This document shows, in pieces, positions 9,278-19,093 of a DNA stretch of 64,000 nucleotides (the stretch's first letter is position 1; each line of letters starts with the position of its first letter). Source of the stretch: Aliarcobacter cryaerophilus ATCC 43158 (GTDB taxonomy: Bacteria > Campylobacterota > Campylobacteria > Campylobacterales > Arcobacteraceae); assembly GCF_003660105.1 (NCBI RefSeq), contig NZ_CP032823.1:310001-374000 (forward strand). The letters run 5' to 3'. Below the pieces are notes generated by a model. That model was not told the origin of the DNA, did no database searches, and saw nothing but the letters and a program-made list of their open reading frames with translations. The position numbers and the translations under genes are program-made.

Positions 9278-12151
9278 ATGTCAAAAAATATATCAATAAA
9301 AGCAAAGTTATTAATATTATCAATTGCGACAATTGTCTTAATATCAATAATTATAGCTATTGACTCAATATATTCGCTTAAATCTTTTTCGACTGAAACA
9401 ATAGAGAAGTACAAAGAAGAAGCATATGCAAAAAAAGAGGAAGAGCTTAAAAACTATGTTTCACTAGCTATGAAAACAGTTGAAGCTTATCATCAAAGAA
9501 CTTCTGTAGAAAAAGTTAAGATTGAAGTGGAAGAAGAGCTTCAAAAGCAAACTATGTTTCTTTTTTCTATTTTAGAAGCTGAGTATGAAAAAAATAAAAA
9601 TATTTTATCTAAAGATGCTTTACAAGAAAGATTAAAAGATATTGTAAATGCTACTAGATATAGCAAGACTGGCTATTTTTGGATAAATGATTTAGATGCA
9701 GTTGTTTTAATTCACCCAATTAATCCAAAGTTAAATAATAAAGATATGCATGAATATAAAGATCCAAATGGTAAACAAATATTCAAAGAGTTTGCAGATA
9801 TTGCAAAAAAAGATAAAGAGGGATTTCTTGATTATGTTTGGCCAAAACCAGGTTTTGACAAACCACAACTTAAAGTATCTTTTGTAAAATTATTTACTCC
9901 TTATAACTGGGTTATTGGAACTGGTGAGTATGTTGAAAATGCAACAGCTAAAATTCAAGCAGAAGCTTTAAAAACTATTTCAGAGATGAGATATGCTAAT
10001 AATGACTATTTTTGGATAAATGACTCACACCCTAAAATGATTAATCATCCGACAAATAGTAAATTAAATGGAGCAGATTTAAGTAATTATGCTGATCCTT
10101 ATGGAACAAAATTATTTGTGGAGATGGCAAGAATTACAAATGAGAAAAAAGAGGGCGGACTTGTAAAATATTATTGGGATAAACCAGATAAGAAAAATGA
10201 TCCAAAAGAGAAGTTCTCATATGTTCAAAGGTTTGAGCCTTGGGATTGGATAATAGGAACAGGTGCTTATGTTGATGATATTGAAGCAGAAGTTGCATTG
10301 ATGCAAGAAAATACAAATGATAAAATAGAGTCAATCATAGCTAGTATTGCACTGTTTTCTTTTATTTCAGTAATAATAGCAATACTAATATATAACTATT
10401 TTGTAAATAAAGCTATTATAAGACCACTTGACGAGCTTGATATTGCTATAAAAGATATAGCTAGCGGAAATGAGCAAGCAGATAGAATAAATAAAAAATC
10501 AGATGATGAGATAGGAAAGATAGTTGATAGTTTCAATCAATATATTTCTAAACTTAAAAAAGGTTATATTGAAGATGGCAAAGTTATAGAAAATGTTGAT
10601 GAAGTTATAGATAAAATTGCACAAGGATTTTACGTTTATAAGATTGAAAAAACATCTTCAAGTCCACAAATTCAAAGATTAAGAGATTCAATTAACCACA
10701 TGATTGAAAGAACAAATGAAAATTTGGTGAGTTTAAATAATACTTTAATAGAGTATGGAAACTCAAATTTTAAAGGACTTGATTCAAAAATTGATACAAC
10801 AAAAGTAAATGGAGTTATGTCATCATTAGCAACTAGTACTCAATTAATAGGTCATACAGTTTCAGAGTTTTTATCAATGATAGTAGCAACTGGTACAAAG
10901 TTAAATAATGATACAGCAGTTTTATCTAAATCTGCAAAAGAGTTATCAGCTTCAGCAAATGAGCAAGCAGCATCATTAGAACAAACAGCAGCAGCAGTTG
11001 AGCAGATAACTGGAATTATAAAGCAAAGTGTTCAAAAAACATCTCAAATGTCAGTTTTAGCTTTAGATCTTCAAAAATCTTCAAAAGAGGGTGAAACGCT
11101 AGCAAGTAAAACAAATCAGGCAATGGATGAGATAAATAAAGAGGTTAGCTCAATAAATGAAGCTATTGAAGTAATTGATCAAATAGCATTTCAAACAAAT
11201 ATTCTAAGTCTAAATGCTGCAGTTGAAGCTGCAACTGCAGGAGAAGCAGGAAAAGGATTTGCAGTTGTTGCTCAAGAGGTTAGGAATTTGGCAAGTAGAA
11301 GTGCAGAAGCTGCAAAAGAGATAAAAAATATAGTTGAAATTGCAACTTCAAAAGCGAATGAAGGAAAAAGTATAGCAAATAGTATGAAAGATGGCTACAC
11401 AGATTTAAATAAAAAGATAAATGAGACAATAACTTTAATTGAAGATGTTTCAAAAGGAAGTAAAGAGGAAGAAGTTGGAATTTTACAAATAAATGACACA
11501 ATAAATGTCTTAGATAGCGTGACTCAAGTAAATGCTAACTCTTCTAGAATAATTAGTAATCTTGCAACAGAAGCTTCAAGTTTGTCAAATAATCTTCTAA
11601 AAATTGCAGACCGTGCTAAGTTTAAACAAGTAGAACCAAAAATTATTGAAGATATAGATTTAGTATTTAAAGTTTCAAAACTTAAAAATGACCATATTAA
11701 ATTTAAGCTTGTAAATTTTGATAAGATAGGACAAAGTAAAACTCCTTGGAGTGTTACTTTACCAACTGATTGTGATTTGGGAAAATGGATTAGTGAACAA
11801 GAGCAAAAGGGTATTAATTTTACAAAAAATCAAAGCTGGAAACATTTAAAAGAGCATCATGAATTAGTTCATAACAGTGTACAAAATTACATAAATGAAG
11901 ATTGTAAAAATGAACCAAATAGAGATTTATTAAAAAAACTATCTGAGCAGCTAGATATTTCAACTATAGAAGTATTTAAATCTTTAGATCAAGTAAAGAT
12001 TGATAATATAGAAAATACAAGTGAAGCAAATATTCATGAATTACAAATTTTACCAAGTAAAAATGAATTTAAGCCTAAAGAAATTAGTCAAACTGTTAGT
12101 AAAAAAGAGTTTAAATCATCTGCAAAAGATGATGAGTGGGAGAGCTTTTAG
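9278..12151 (+). CDS. chemoreceptor with double Cache sensor and CZB tail
   Basis: Methyl-accepting chemotaxis protein of 957 residues. TM1 is at ~8-30. The periplasmic sensor holds two copies of a Cache_2-like module (~120-215 and ~235-335), each with YFWIND, a conserved HP and a final VIGTG or IIGTG segment. TM2 is at ~350-376, a HAMP region follows, and the signalling hairpin tip [20 protein letters not shown] lies at about 632-651. A chemoreceptor zinc-binding (CZB) domain follows at ~800-875 with the expected His (KNDHIKFK), Cys (DCDLGKW) and His pair (EHHELVH). The protein ends EWESF, close to the NWE(T/S)F tether used by CheR/CheB. I chose ATG 9278 because TTGGAG precedes it at correct spacing. 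Ligand unknown; Cache_2 domains often bind small organic acids. Confidence 0.95.
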   Translation: MSKNISIKAKLLILSIATIVLISIIIAIDSIYSLKSFSTETIEKYKEEAYAKKEEELKNYVSLAMKTVEAYHQRTSVEKVKIEVEEELQKQTMFLFSILEAEYEKNKNILSKDALQERLKDIVNATRYSKTGYFWINDLDAVVLIHPINPKLNNKDMHEYKDPNGKQIFKEFADIAKKDKEGFLDYVWPKPGFDKPQLKVSFVKLFTPYNWVIGTGEYVENATAKIQAEALKTISEMRYANNDYFWINDSHPKMINHPTNSKLNGADLSNYADPYGTKLFVEMARITNEKKEGGLVKYYWDKPDKKNDPKEKFSYVQRFEPWDWIIGTGAYVDDIEAEVALMQENTNDKIESIIASIALFSFISVIIAILIYNYFVNKAIIRPLDELDIAIKDIASGNEQADRINKKSDDEIGKIVDSFNQYISKLKKGYIEDGKVIENVDEVIDKIAQGFYVYKIEKTSSSPQIQRLRDSINHMIERTNENLVSLNNTLIEYGNSNFKGLDSKIDTTKVNGVMSSLATSTQLIGHTVSEFLSMIVATGTKLNNDTAVLSKSAKELSASANEQAASLEQTAAAVEQITGIIKQSVQKTSQMSVLALDLQKSSKEGETLASKTNQAMDEINKEVSSINEAIEVIDQIAFQTNILSLNAAVEAATAGEAGKGFAVVAQEVRNLASRSAEAAKEIKNIVEIATSKANEGKSIANSMKDGYTDLNKKINETITLIEDVSKGSKEEEVGILQINDTINVLDSVTQVNANSSRIISNLATEASSLSNNLLKIADRAKFKQVEPKIIEDIDLVFKVSKLKNDHIKFKLVNFDKIGQSKTPWSVTLPTDCDLGKWISEQEQKGINFTKNQSWKHLKEHHELVHNSVQNYINEDCKNEPNRDLLKKLSEQLDISTIEVFKSLDQVKIDNIENTSEANIHELQILPSKNEFKPKEISQTVSKKEFKSSAKDDEWESF

Positions 12152-12157
12152 GCTCTC
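12140..12157 (+). terminator. possible weak terminator after the double-Cache receptor
   Basis: GAGAGC/GCTCTC stem with a 6-base loop, formed by the last sense codons of the receptor and the bases just after its stop. The following sequence TTGCTTTACTTT is only moderately T-rich, so termination efficiency is doubtful. Confidence 0.35.
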
Positions 12158-12208
12158 TTGCTTTACTTTAAATGACTCTTCCAATCTAAATATTTATTAA
12201 AAAATAGA

Positions 12209-12214
12209 TATAAT
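12209..12214 (+). promoter_or_regulatory. -10 box for the trhP-like gene
   Basis: Perfect TATAAT in the 115-base gap, 58 bases upstream of the U32 protein ATG; the RBS AAAGGAA lies 8 bases from that ATG. Confidence 0.5.
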
Positions 12215-12266
12215 CTAGACTTAATTTCAATTAAAAAAATTTATTAAAAACAATCAAAGGAATTTT

Positions 12267-13556
12267 ATGAGTAAGCAAAAAGTTGAGTTACTCTCACCTG
12301 CTGGAAATTTAGAAAAATTAAAAATAGCTATAAAATACGGAGCAGATGCGGTTTATGGTGGAGTTAGTCATTTTAGTTTAAGAATAAGAGCTAGCAAAGA
12401 GTTCACGTATGAAACTTTTAAAGAAGCAATAGATTATGCTCACGAAAGAGGAAAAAAAGTATATGCAACAATTAATGGATTCCCATTTAACTCTCAAATT
12501 GAGCTTTTAAAAACACATATTAAAAAAATGGCAGAGTTAAAACCAGATGCTTTTATTGTTGCAGCTCCTGGTGTTGTAAGACTTTGTAGAGAAATCGCTC
12601 CTGAGATTGAGATTCATCTATCAACTCAAGCAAATGTTTTAAACTATCTTGATGCTCAAGTTTTTTGGGATATGGGAGTAAAAAGAATAGTTGTTGCCAG
12701 AGAAATTTCACTAAAAGATGTAATGGAGATAAAAAAACATCTTCCAGATATGGAAATAGAGATTTTTGTTCATGGCTCTATGTGTTTTGCCTATAGTGGT
12801 AGATGTTTAATTAGTGCTGTTCAAATGGGAAGAGTTCCAAATAGAGGAAGTTGTGCAAATGATTGTAGATTTGAATACACTTTATATGCTGGAAACGATG
12901 AGCATGGAAGTCTTTTTAGACTGGAAGAAGAGCCAGGAGTTGGAACATATATATTTAACTCAAAAGATATGAACTTAGCTTCTCATATTCAAGAGATACT
13001 TGATAGCAAAGCGGTGGATAGTTTAAAAATAGAAGGAAGAACAAAATCTCCATACTATGCTGCAGTTACAGCAAAAGCATATAGAGAAGCTATCGATGAC
13101 TACTATGCTGGTAAATTTGAACCTGAAAAATATCAAAAAGAGCTATATACTACAAAAAATAGAGGCTTTACAGATGCATATTTAATTCACAGACCATTTG
13201 AGAAAATAGATTCTCAAAATCACGATTATGCATTAAGCAAAGGTTCATTTGAAGTAACTGGACTTGTAACAGAAGATGAACAACACTTCTTGTGTAAATA
13301 TAAAGTCTATCCAAATGAAGATATAGAGATATTTACTCCACATAATACAGTTTTGGATACTTGTGAAAATGAAATAGGTAAAGTTTTTAAAAAAGAAGAT
13401 GGTTTGTATTATATAAACTTTAAAAAGATTTTAACAGATACAAACAAAGAGCTTGAAAGTGTTCATAGTGGAAATGTAAATAAAATACAACTTCCTTGCA
13501 AACTACCATACCTTACAATGTTTAGAGTAGAAAATATTGGTGAAAATATAGAATAA
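12267..13556 (+). CDS. trhP: U32-family tRNA hydroxylation protein (TrhP-like)
   Basis: 429-residue peptidase-U32 family protein. The N-terminal TIM-barrel-like part begins VELLSPAGNLEKLKIAIKYGADAVYGG. The family core follows with FVHGSMCFAYSGRC and NRGSCANDCRFEY, giving four conserved cysteines at 173, 180, 196 and 200. Despite the old protease name, E. coli TrhP (YegQ) is needed for prephenate-dependent 5-hydroxylation of wobble uridine in tRNA, and the cysteines are thought to hold an iron-sulfur cluster. TrhP fits better than the ubiquinone proteins UbiU/UbiV by length and by the central block. First gene of the block that runs on through the GT9-like gene. Confidence 0.8.
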   Translation: MSKQKVELLSPAGNLEKLKIAIKYGADAVYGGVSHFSLRIRASKEFTYETFKEAIDYAHERGKKVYATINGFPFNSQIELLKTHIKKMAELKPDAFIVAAPGVVRLCREIAPEIEIHLSTQANVLNYLDAQVFWDMGVKRIVVAREISLKDVMEIKKHLPDMEIEIFVHGSMCFAYSGRCLISAVQMGRVPNRGSCANDCRFEYTLYAGNDEHGSLFRLEEEPGVGTYIFNSKDMNLASHIQEILDSKAVDSLKIEGRTKSPYYAAVTAKAYREAIDDYYAGKFEPEKYQKELYTTKNRGFTDAYLIHRPFEKIDSQNHDYALSKGSFEVTGLVTEDEQHFLCKYKVYPNEDIEIFTPHNTVLDTCENEIGKVFKKEDGLYYINFKKILTDTNKELESVHSGNVNKIQLPCKLPYLTMFRVENIGENIE

Positions 13557-13557
13557 A

Positions 13558-14814
13558 ATGATTTTTTTTAGAGCCACAAATAGCATTAATATTAAAATAA
13601 CTGATGGAACAATTTTAAAGTACAATAGGTTTAAAGCGCCTATTGGAATAGAGAATGAGACAATATATCTTACAACTTACGATGATTTTAATGACTTAAA
13701 AGATATCTTTGCAAAAGTTGATAAAAGTAAATATAATGCAAAAATTATAAACGAACAAAGTGTACTAAAAAATCCATCATTTCCTACACAATTGGGTGTA
13801 ATTATAGAAAATGAGAGTATAGAGAGATTGGAGCTTAAAGATTTAAGATTTTTGGAGTTAAAAGAGCAGAATTTTTTAAATCAACTAAAAAGTTTTCATA
13901 AAACTAGTATAAAAGTTGCTATTATTGGAACTTTGGGAAGTAGTATTAGCCAAATGATAAGCGGAATGGCTGCCCTTAGAATTTTTTATAATAAATTAAA
14001 AGAGATATACAAAGTTGTAAAACTTGATGTATACATAAAAGCTTCAAATAATAGTTATTACAATAGAGATAAAAGTATATATTCAACTCAAGATTATATA
14101 AATGAGATTTTACCACTTGCAATAAATAGTAAAACTATTTGTGAATATGACTATTTTGTTGACAACAGTATTGATATTACAAAAATCTTAGATATAAATC
14201 CAGTTGATGCTTGGCTTTTTAAATTTGGGATAGATTATAAAAAAATATCAGATTTAGAAAAATTTTCACAGTTAAAAACAGACCATTTTGAACTAACAAA
14301 AGGTTTAAAACAAAAGATACAAGAGCGTAAAGAAAGAGGAAAACTTTTACTTTTTCATCCTTATAGTGCAAATATAAATAAATCTATTCCTCAAAACTTT
14401 GCTATTGAGATTTTAAAAAATTTGATAGACAAGTTAGATGATTATACAATCGTTTCAACTCTTTTGATTGATAATAAAATAAAAGCAGATAACTTTTTGG
14501 ATTTATCATCTTATTCAAAAACAATTGAAGACTTTATGTATATAGTTTCATCTTGTGATAAGCTAATTACTGCTTATACATCAGCACTTCACATAGCAGA
14601 TTGTTTTATGATACCAACAGTTTGCATAGCAACTTTTAAAGAGTATGAAGAGCAGCTTAAATATTACAAATGTACAAAAACAATTTTTGTAAAAGATAGC
14701 TCTAAAAATCTATCAAAATTTATATATGAGAATGATAGTTTGACTATAAATAAATTTGAAGAGTGGAAAAAACTCAAGATAGATAAGATTGTAAAAGTCT
14801 TAGAAAGTTTTTGA
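13558..14814 (+). CDS. GT9/heptosyltransferase-like protein of unknown specificity
   Basis: 418-residue protein with no signal peptide. Residues ~262-276 (KLLLFHPYSANINKS) and ~334-358 (KLITAYTSALHIADCF then MIPTVCIA) resemble the two C-terminal donor-site blocks of glycosyltransferase family 9, where a small-residue/His loop precedes a PTV strand. The N-terminal ~110 residues are unlike classical heptosyltransferases. The second block lacks the usual Asp-Thr/Ser-Gly and reads TAYTSALHIA, so catalysis is uncertain. The ATG follows the trhP-like stop by one base. It may act on a surface glycan, but no other glycan genes adjoin it; waaA lies 3 kb downstream. Product name is tentative. Confidence 0.5.
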   Translation: MIFFRATNSINIKITDGTILKYNRFKAPIGIENETIYLTTYDDFNDLKDIFAKVDKSKYNAKIINEQSVLKNPSFPTQLGVIIENESIERLELKDLRFLELKEQNFLNQLKSFHKTSIKVAIIGTLGSSISQMISGMAALRIFYNKLKEIYKVVKLDVYIKASNNSYYNRDKSIYSTQDYINEILPLAINSKTICEYDYFVDNSIDITKILDINPVDAWLFKFGIDYKKISDLEKFSQLKTDHFELTKGLKQKIQERKERGKLLLFHPYSANINKSIPQNFAIEILKNLIDKLDDYTIVSTLLIDNKIKADNFLDLSSYSKTIEDFMYIVSSCDKLITAYTSALHIADCFMIPTVCIATFKEYEEQLKYYKCTKTIFVKDSSKNLSKFIYENDSLTINKFEEWKKLKIDKIVKVLESF

Positions 14815-14820
14815 TATAAT
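14815..14820 (+). promoter_or_regulatory. -10 box for purE
   Basis: TATAAT immediately after the stop of the GT9-like gene and 34 bases upstream of the purE ATG, with AATAGGAATA as RBS. Position fits a promoter for the purE-glyQ-Nif3 set. Confidence 0.5.
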
Positions 14821-14853
14821 AAGACTTTTAAAATTAAATAAATAGGAATATAA

Positions 14854-15348
14854 ATGAAATTTGTATCAATCATTATGGGTAGTAAGTCAGATTATGAAAT
14901 TATGAAAAACTGTGCAGATACTTTTGAACAGTTCAAAGTAAAATATGAGTTAATTATCTCTTCTGCTCATAGAAGTCCTGAAAGAACAAAAGAGTATGTA
15001 AAAGAAGCTGAGGAAAAAGGTGCGATTGCATTTATTGCAGCAGCTGGAATGGCAGCACACCTTGCTGGAGCTTTGGCAGCTACTACAACAAAACCAATTA
15101 TTGGAGTTCCTATGAAAGGTGGTGCAATGGATGGTATGGATGCTATGCTTTCAACTGTTCAAATGCCAGCTGGTATGCCAGTTGCTACTGTTGCTTTAGG
15201 AAAAGCAGGTGCAATTAATGCTGCTTATTTAGCAATGCAAATTTTAGCAATTAGTGATAAAGATTTAGCAATAAAACTAAAAGAAGACAGAATTGTAAAA
15301 GCAAAAGCTGTTGAGACTGATTCAAAAGATATTGAAGTGATTTTATAA
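14854..15348 (+). CDS. purE: N5-carboxyaminoimidazole ribonucleotide mutase
   Basis: Class I PurE of 164 residues, catalysing the N5-CAIR to CAIR rearrangement in purine synthesis. The phosphate-binding GSKSDYE (residues 9-15), active-site His39 in SSAHRSPERT and the glycine/alanine loop AAAGMAAHLAGALAA are present. Length is normal for bacterial class I enzymes. purK is not in the window. It precedes a glutaredoxin-like gene by two bases. Confidence 0.97.
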   Translation: MKFVSIIMGSKSDYEIMKNCADTFEQFKVKYELIISSAHRSPERTKEYVKEAEEKGAIAFIAAAGMAAHLAGALAATTTKPIIGVPMKGGAMDGMDAMLSTVQMPAGMPVATVALGKAGAINAAYLAMQILAISDKDLAIKLKEDRIVKAKAVETDSKDIEVIL

Positions 15349-15350
15349 TA

Positions 15351-15581
15351 TTGAAGCCAATTGCACTATTTACTTTACCAAACTGTAAATGGTGCCAAGA
15401 GGCTATTAACTACTTAAAAAGTCGAAAACTGAAATTTAATCAAATTGACTTAACAAAAAATAAAAAAGCCTTATATGATTGTCAAAAAAGATGTAAAGGT
15501 GCTCCAGTTTTTTTAGTTGGAGATGTTTGGATATGCGGTTTTGACAAAGAGAAATTAAATAAAGAGTTAGGAATAAAATAA
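15351..15581 (+). CDS. glutaredoxin-like thiol-disulfide protein
   Basis: 76-residue single-domain protein with thioredoxin-fold pattern: beta strand PIALFTLPN, redox motif Cys12-Lys-Trp-Cys15, helix [14 protein letters not shown], then a GAPVFLVGD segment in place of the cis-Pro TVP loop, and GFDKEKL as the C-terminal helix. It resembles NrdH/GrxC-sized glutaredoxins. The start is a TTG two bases after purE. Physiological partner unknown; location between purE and glyQ does not reveal it. Confidence 0.8.
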   Translation: MKPIALFTLPNCKWCQEAINYLKSRKLKFNQIDLTKNKKALYDCQKRCKGAPVFLVGDVWICGFDKEKLNKELGIK

Positions 15582-15582
15582 G

Positions 15583-16467
15583 ATGCTTACTTTTTCACAA
15601 ATGTTATTAAAACTTCAAGAGTTTTGGGCAAATGAAGGTTGCAATATTGTTCAGCCTTATGATATTGCAGCTGGTGCTGGAACTTTTCATCCAGCAACAC
15701 TTTTAAGAAGCTTAGACTCAACTCCTTGGAGTGTTGCTTATGTAGCACCTAGCAGGCGTCCAACAGATGGAAGATATGGAGAAAATCCGAATAGATTAGG
15801 TGCATACTATCAGTTTCAAGTTTTAATAAAACCAAGTTTAGAGAATATTCAAGATTTATATTTAAAATCGTTAGAATATTTAGGGCTTGATTTAAGTAAA
15901 CATGATGTTAGATTTGTAGAAGATAACTGGGAATCACCAACTTTAGGAGCTTGGGGACTTGGGTGGGAAGTTTGGCTTGATGGTATGGAAGTTACACAAT
16001 TTACATATTTTCAACAAGTTGGAGGACTTTCATGTGATCCTGTTGCTGTTGAAATTACTTATGGTACAGAAAGACTTGCTATGTATCTTCAGGGTGTTGA
16101 TTCTGTTTTTGATATTGTTTGGAATAAAAATAAACATGGCATTACAACTTATGCAGATGTTCACAAAGAAGGTGAATATCAATTTTCAAAATATAATTTT
16201 GAAGTAGCAAATACAACAAAACTATTTAGAGATTTTGAAGAGGCGTTTAATGAGTGTAAGGCTTGTTTGGAAGCGCAACTTCCGCTTCCTGCTTATGATC
16301 AATGTATGATAGCAAGCCATGCATTTAATACTTTAGATGCACGAAAAGCAATAAGTGTTACAGAAAGACAAAATTATATTTTAAAAGTTAGAGAGCTTGC
16401 ACAAGCATGCGCAGTTATGTATAAAGAGCAAGAGAATCAGAGACTAAAAAGAGTTGGAAGAGCATAA
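15583..16467 (+). CDS. glyQ: glycyl-tRNA synthetase alpha subunit
   Basis: 294-residue catalytic subunit of the heterotetrameric bacterial GlyRS. Class II motifs are visible: [32 protein letters not shown] and a following QFQVLIKPS. The ATG is one base after the preceding stop. The beta subunit glyS is not adjacent, which is normal in Campylobacterota. Beginning here, the order glyQ - Nif3-like - zinc ribbon - waaA - RluA-type synthase matches HP0960-HP0956 of Helicobacter pylori as I remember it. Confidence 0.98.
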   Translation: MLTFSQMLLKLQEFWANEGCNIVQPYDIAAGAGTFHPATLLRSLDSTPWSVAYVAPSRRPTDGRYGENPNRLGAYYQFQVLIKPSLENIQDLYLKSLEYLGLDLSKHDVRFVEDNWESPTLGAWGLGWEVWLDGMEVTQFTYFQQVGGLSCDPVAVEITYGTERLAMYLQGVDSVFDIVWNKNKHGITTYADVHKEGEYQFSKYNFEVANTTKLFRDFEEAFNECKACLEAQLPLPAYDQCMIASHAFNTLDARKAISVTERQNYILKVRELAQACAVMYKEQENQRLKRVGRA

Positions 16468-16469
16468 GG

Positions 16470-17204
16470 GTGAAAATAAGAGATATTTATGAATTTTTAA
16501 ACACAATTAGCCCTTTTGAACTTCAAGAAAAATGGGATAATTCAGGACTTCTTGTAGGAAACTTTGAAGATGAGTTTGAAACTTTATATCTTAGTATGGA
16601 TTTGGATTTAGATTTAGTAGAAACTTTAAAGCCAAACTCTTTGGTTATAACTCACCATCCACTTATTTTTAGTGGTTTAAAAAGATTAAATTATGATACA
16701 TACTCTTCAAAAATATTAAAAGAGCTTATAAAAAAAGATATATCACTTATTTCTATGCATACGAATATAGATAAAACACACTTAAATAGGTTTGTGGTTG
16801 AGAAGATTTTAGATTTTAAAATTGAAAATCAAAATGAGTTTATTGCAACTTGCAATATAGATATGAGTTTTAGTGAGCTTCTAAAACATTTAAGCAAAAA
16901 GTTAAATTTAAAAAATATAAAATTTGTAAAAACAAAAGATAATATTAAAACATTGGCTATTTGTACAGGTTCAGCTATGAGTTTGATAGATGAGGTAAAA
17001 GCAGATTGCTTTATAACAGGTGATATAAAATATCATGATGCTATGGAAGCAAAAGCTAGAGGATTGTCTTTAATTGATATAAGACACTATGAGAGTGAAA
17101 ATCATTTTAATATACTTTTGGAAGAACTTCTAGAAGTATATTTGAAAAAAAATAAATTAAAAGCTATAATAACAGCTTCAAAAAATCCATTTGAGTTTTT
17201 TTAA
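16470..17204 (+). CDS. Nif3-like dinuclear metal center protein
   Basis: 244-residue member of the Nif3/YbgI (DUF34) family, often mislabelled GTP cyclohydrolase I type 2. Metal-ligand residues are visible: His62-His63 in ITHHPL, His97 and Asp101 in SMHTNIDK, and His206/Glu208 in DIRHYESE. The N-terminus begins IYEFLNTISPFELQEKWDNSGLLVG, a hallmark. A GTG start two bases after glyQ is used. The biochemical role of the family is unsettled; members bind two divalent metals and may act on metabolite damage. Confidence 0.88.
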   Translation: MKIRDIYEFLNTISPFELQEKWDNSGLLVGNFEDEFETLYLSMDLDLDLVETLKPNSLVITHHPLIFSGLKRLNYDTYSSKILKELIKKDISLISMHTNIDKTHLNRFVVEKILDFKIENQNEFIATCNIDMSFSELLKHLSKKLNLKNIKFVKTKDNIKTLAICTGSAMSLIDEVKADCFITGDIKYHDAMEAKARGLSLIDIRHYESENHFNILLEELLEVYLKKNKLKAIITASKNPFEFF

Positions 17205-17214
17205 GGAGAAAACA

Positions 17215-17943
17215 TTGAATAAATATTTACAAGATTTAATTGCTTTGTCAAAATTTGATACAAGTATTAGTCAATTTGACCCAAAAATTGAAAATCAAAA
17301 AGCAAAATTAGCCGTTTTTGTAGAAACAGCAGAGGCACTAAAAGTTTCTATAAATAGTGTTTATTTAGAGATTGATGAGTTAAAATCTAAACGAACAAAA
17401 AATAATATTCATTTAGCAGAACTAAAAACAAAACTAGATCAAATCGCTAAAAAGAATAAAGAAGTAACAAATGAAAAAGAGTTAAAAGCTCTTCAGTTAG
17501 AAGAAGAGATTGCAAAAGAACAAGTAAGCTTTGCAAATGAAGAGATAGAAAGATTTGATAAATTAACAGTTGCAAAAGAAGAGAAACTAAAAGAACTCCA
17601 AGAAAAACTAAAAACTGAAGAAGAAGATATTAAAGAAATTAGAATTTCTGTTGATAATGAAATTGAAGCAATCAACAAAGAAAGAAATGTAATTTATGAC
17701 AAAAGAAATGAACTTTTGGATCAATTCGATAAAAAAATATTAACTTTCTACGAAAAAATTAAAAGATGGGCAAAAGATACAGCAGTAGTTCCTGTAAAAC
17801 AACAAGCTTGTTATGGTTGTTTTATTAAGATAAATGACAAAACTTATGCTGAAGTTTTAAAAGGTGAAGAGATTGTAAATTGCCTTCATTGTGGAAGAAT
17901 TCTTTATAAAGGTGAAGAAGAAACAGATGTAACAGAGGCTTAA
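17215..17943 (+). CDS. coiled-coil C4 zinc-ribbon protein, HP0958/FlgZ-like
   Basis: 242-residue protein with a long antiparallel coiled-coil hairpin (about residues 20-175) followed by a C4 zinc ribbon (Cys199, Cys202, Cys223, Cys226 in CYGC and CLHC). Length, layout and gene neighbours match H. pylori HP0958, reported to stabilise the sigma-54 factor RpoN, bind flaA mRNA and be needed for flagella. I chose the TTG at 17215 because AAGGAG sits 6 bases before it; an upstream TTG at 17191 would overlap the Nif3-like gene. No rpoN gene or evident sigma-54 promoter was noticed in this window, so its client here is an open question. Confidence 0.8.
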   Translation: MNKYLQDLIALSKFDTSISQFDPKIENQKAKLAVFVETAEALKVSINSVYLEIDELKSKRTKNNIHLAELKTKLDQIAKKNKEVTNEKELKALQLEEEIAKEQVSFANEEIERFDKLTVAKEEKLKELQEKLKTEEEDIKEIRISVDNEIEAINKERNVIYDKRNELLDQFDKKILTFYEKIKRWAKDTAVVPVKQQACYGCFIKINDKTYAEVLKGEEIVNCLHCGRILYKGEEETDVTEA

Positions 17944-17944
17944 T

Positions 17945-19093
17945 TTGAGCCTTTTTACGCTTTTTTATAATTTTATTTTACTTGTAGTTTATATTGTTTT
18001 AATTCCATATTTATTCTACAAGTCAAAAAGTAAAAAATATAAACTTGCAATTCCTGCAAAATTTTTCTTAAAAAACAATCCAAAATTTGAAAAATCTGGT
18101 GTTTGGTTTCACTCTTGTTCTATGGGTGAAGTAAGAGCTATAAAACCTCTTATAAAAGAGTTTGAAGAGGAATCAAACATTACGGTTATTACAAATACTG
18201 GATTTGATGAAGCAAAAGCTATTTGTAAAAATGTTAGATTTTTACCTTTTGAGATTTTTTTGCCTTTTTGGATAATAAGACAAAAAGTTTTAGTAGTTAT
18301 GGAAGCAGAACTTTGGTATATGCTTTTTTTAATTGCCAAAAAAAAAGGTGCAAAAACTTTACTTATAAATGCTAGAATTTCTGATAAATCATATAAATCT
18401 TATCTTAGGTTTAGATTTTTTTATAAAAAAATTTTTAAAAATATAGATAAAGTTTTTGCACAAAGCGAAATTGATAAACAAAGATTACAAGAGCTTGGAG
18501 CTTCAAATGTTGAAGTAATTGGAAATATAAAACTAGCACAGCTTCCTCAAAAGAAAGCTTTGTTTGAAAAACAAAATATTACAACAATAGTTGCAGCAAG
18601 TACGCATGAAGGTGAAGAAGAGCTTGTTTTAAATGCTTATAATAAAGAGTTTGGAAAACTTATTATTGTTCCTAGGCATCCTGAGAGATTTTTAAAAGTT
18701 GAAGAATTAATTAAAAATTATGTGAAAGATAAGAATATTAGTTTTCATAAATTTAGTAATAAAGAGGATTTTCATAGTGATATAGTTTTAGTAGATATCA
18801 TGGGAATTTTAAATGATATTTACGAAATAAGTGATATTACAATTTTAGGTGGAGCATTTGCCAAAATTGGAGGACATAATCCTATTGAGCCTGCTTTTTT
18901 TGGAAATGTGATTATTAGTGGAAAAAATATTTTTAATCAAAAATCACTTTTTGAGTGTATAAAAAACTATTATTTAATAGAAAACAGTGAGTTAAAAGAG
19001 TATTTAGAAAAAGCAAATACTCTTTTAAAACCAGAATTAACAAAAGAAGGTTCATTTGAACCTATAATAAAGGAGATAAAAAAATGGCAGTAG
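17945..19093 (+). CDS. waaA: 3-deoxy-D-manno-octulosonic acid transferase
   Basis: Kdo transferase of 382 residues, a GT30 enzyme adding Kdo to lipid IVA at the inner membrane. An N-terminal membrane anchor (residues ~3-25, LFTLFYNFILLVVYIVLIPY) is followed by WFHSCSMGEVRAIKPLI, the conserved Glu region, and by the donor site with VPRHPERF and the final GGHNPIEPAFFG. It starts with TTG one base after the preceding stop and its 3' end overlaps the pseudouridine synthase by 10 bases. Family identification is strong; mono- versus bifunctionality cannot be read from sequence. Confidence 0.94.
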   Translation: MSLFTLFYNFILLVVYIVLIPYLFYKSKSKKYKLAIPAKFFLKNNPKFEKSGVWFHSCSMGEVRAIKPLIKEFEEESNITVITNTGFDEAKAICKNVRFLPFEIFLPFWIIRQKVLVVMEAELWYMLFLIAKKKGAKTLLINARISDKSYKSYLRFRFFYKKIFKNIDKVFAQSEIDKQRLQELGASNVEVIGNIKLAQLPQKKALFEKQNITTIVAASTHEGEEELVLNAYNKEFGKLIIVPRHPERFLKVEELIKNYVKDKNISFHKFSNKEDFHSDIVLVDIMGILNDIYEISDITILGGAFAKIGGHNPIEPAFFGNVIISGKNIFNQKSLFECIKNYYLIENSELKEYLEKANTLLKPELTKEGSFEPIIKEIKKWQ

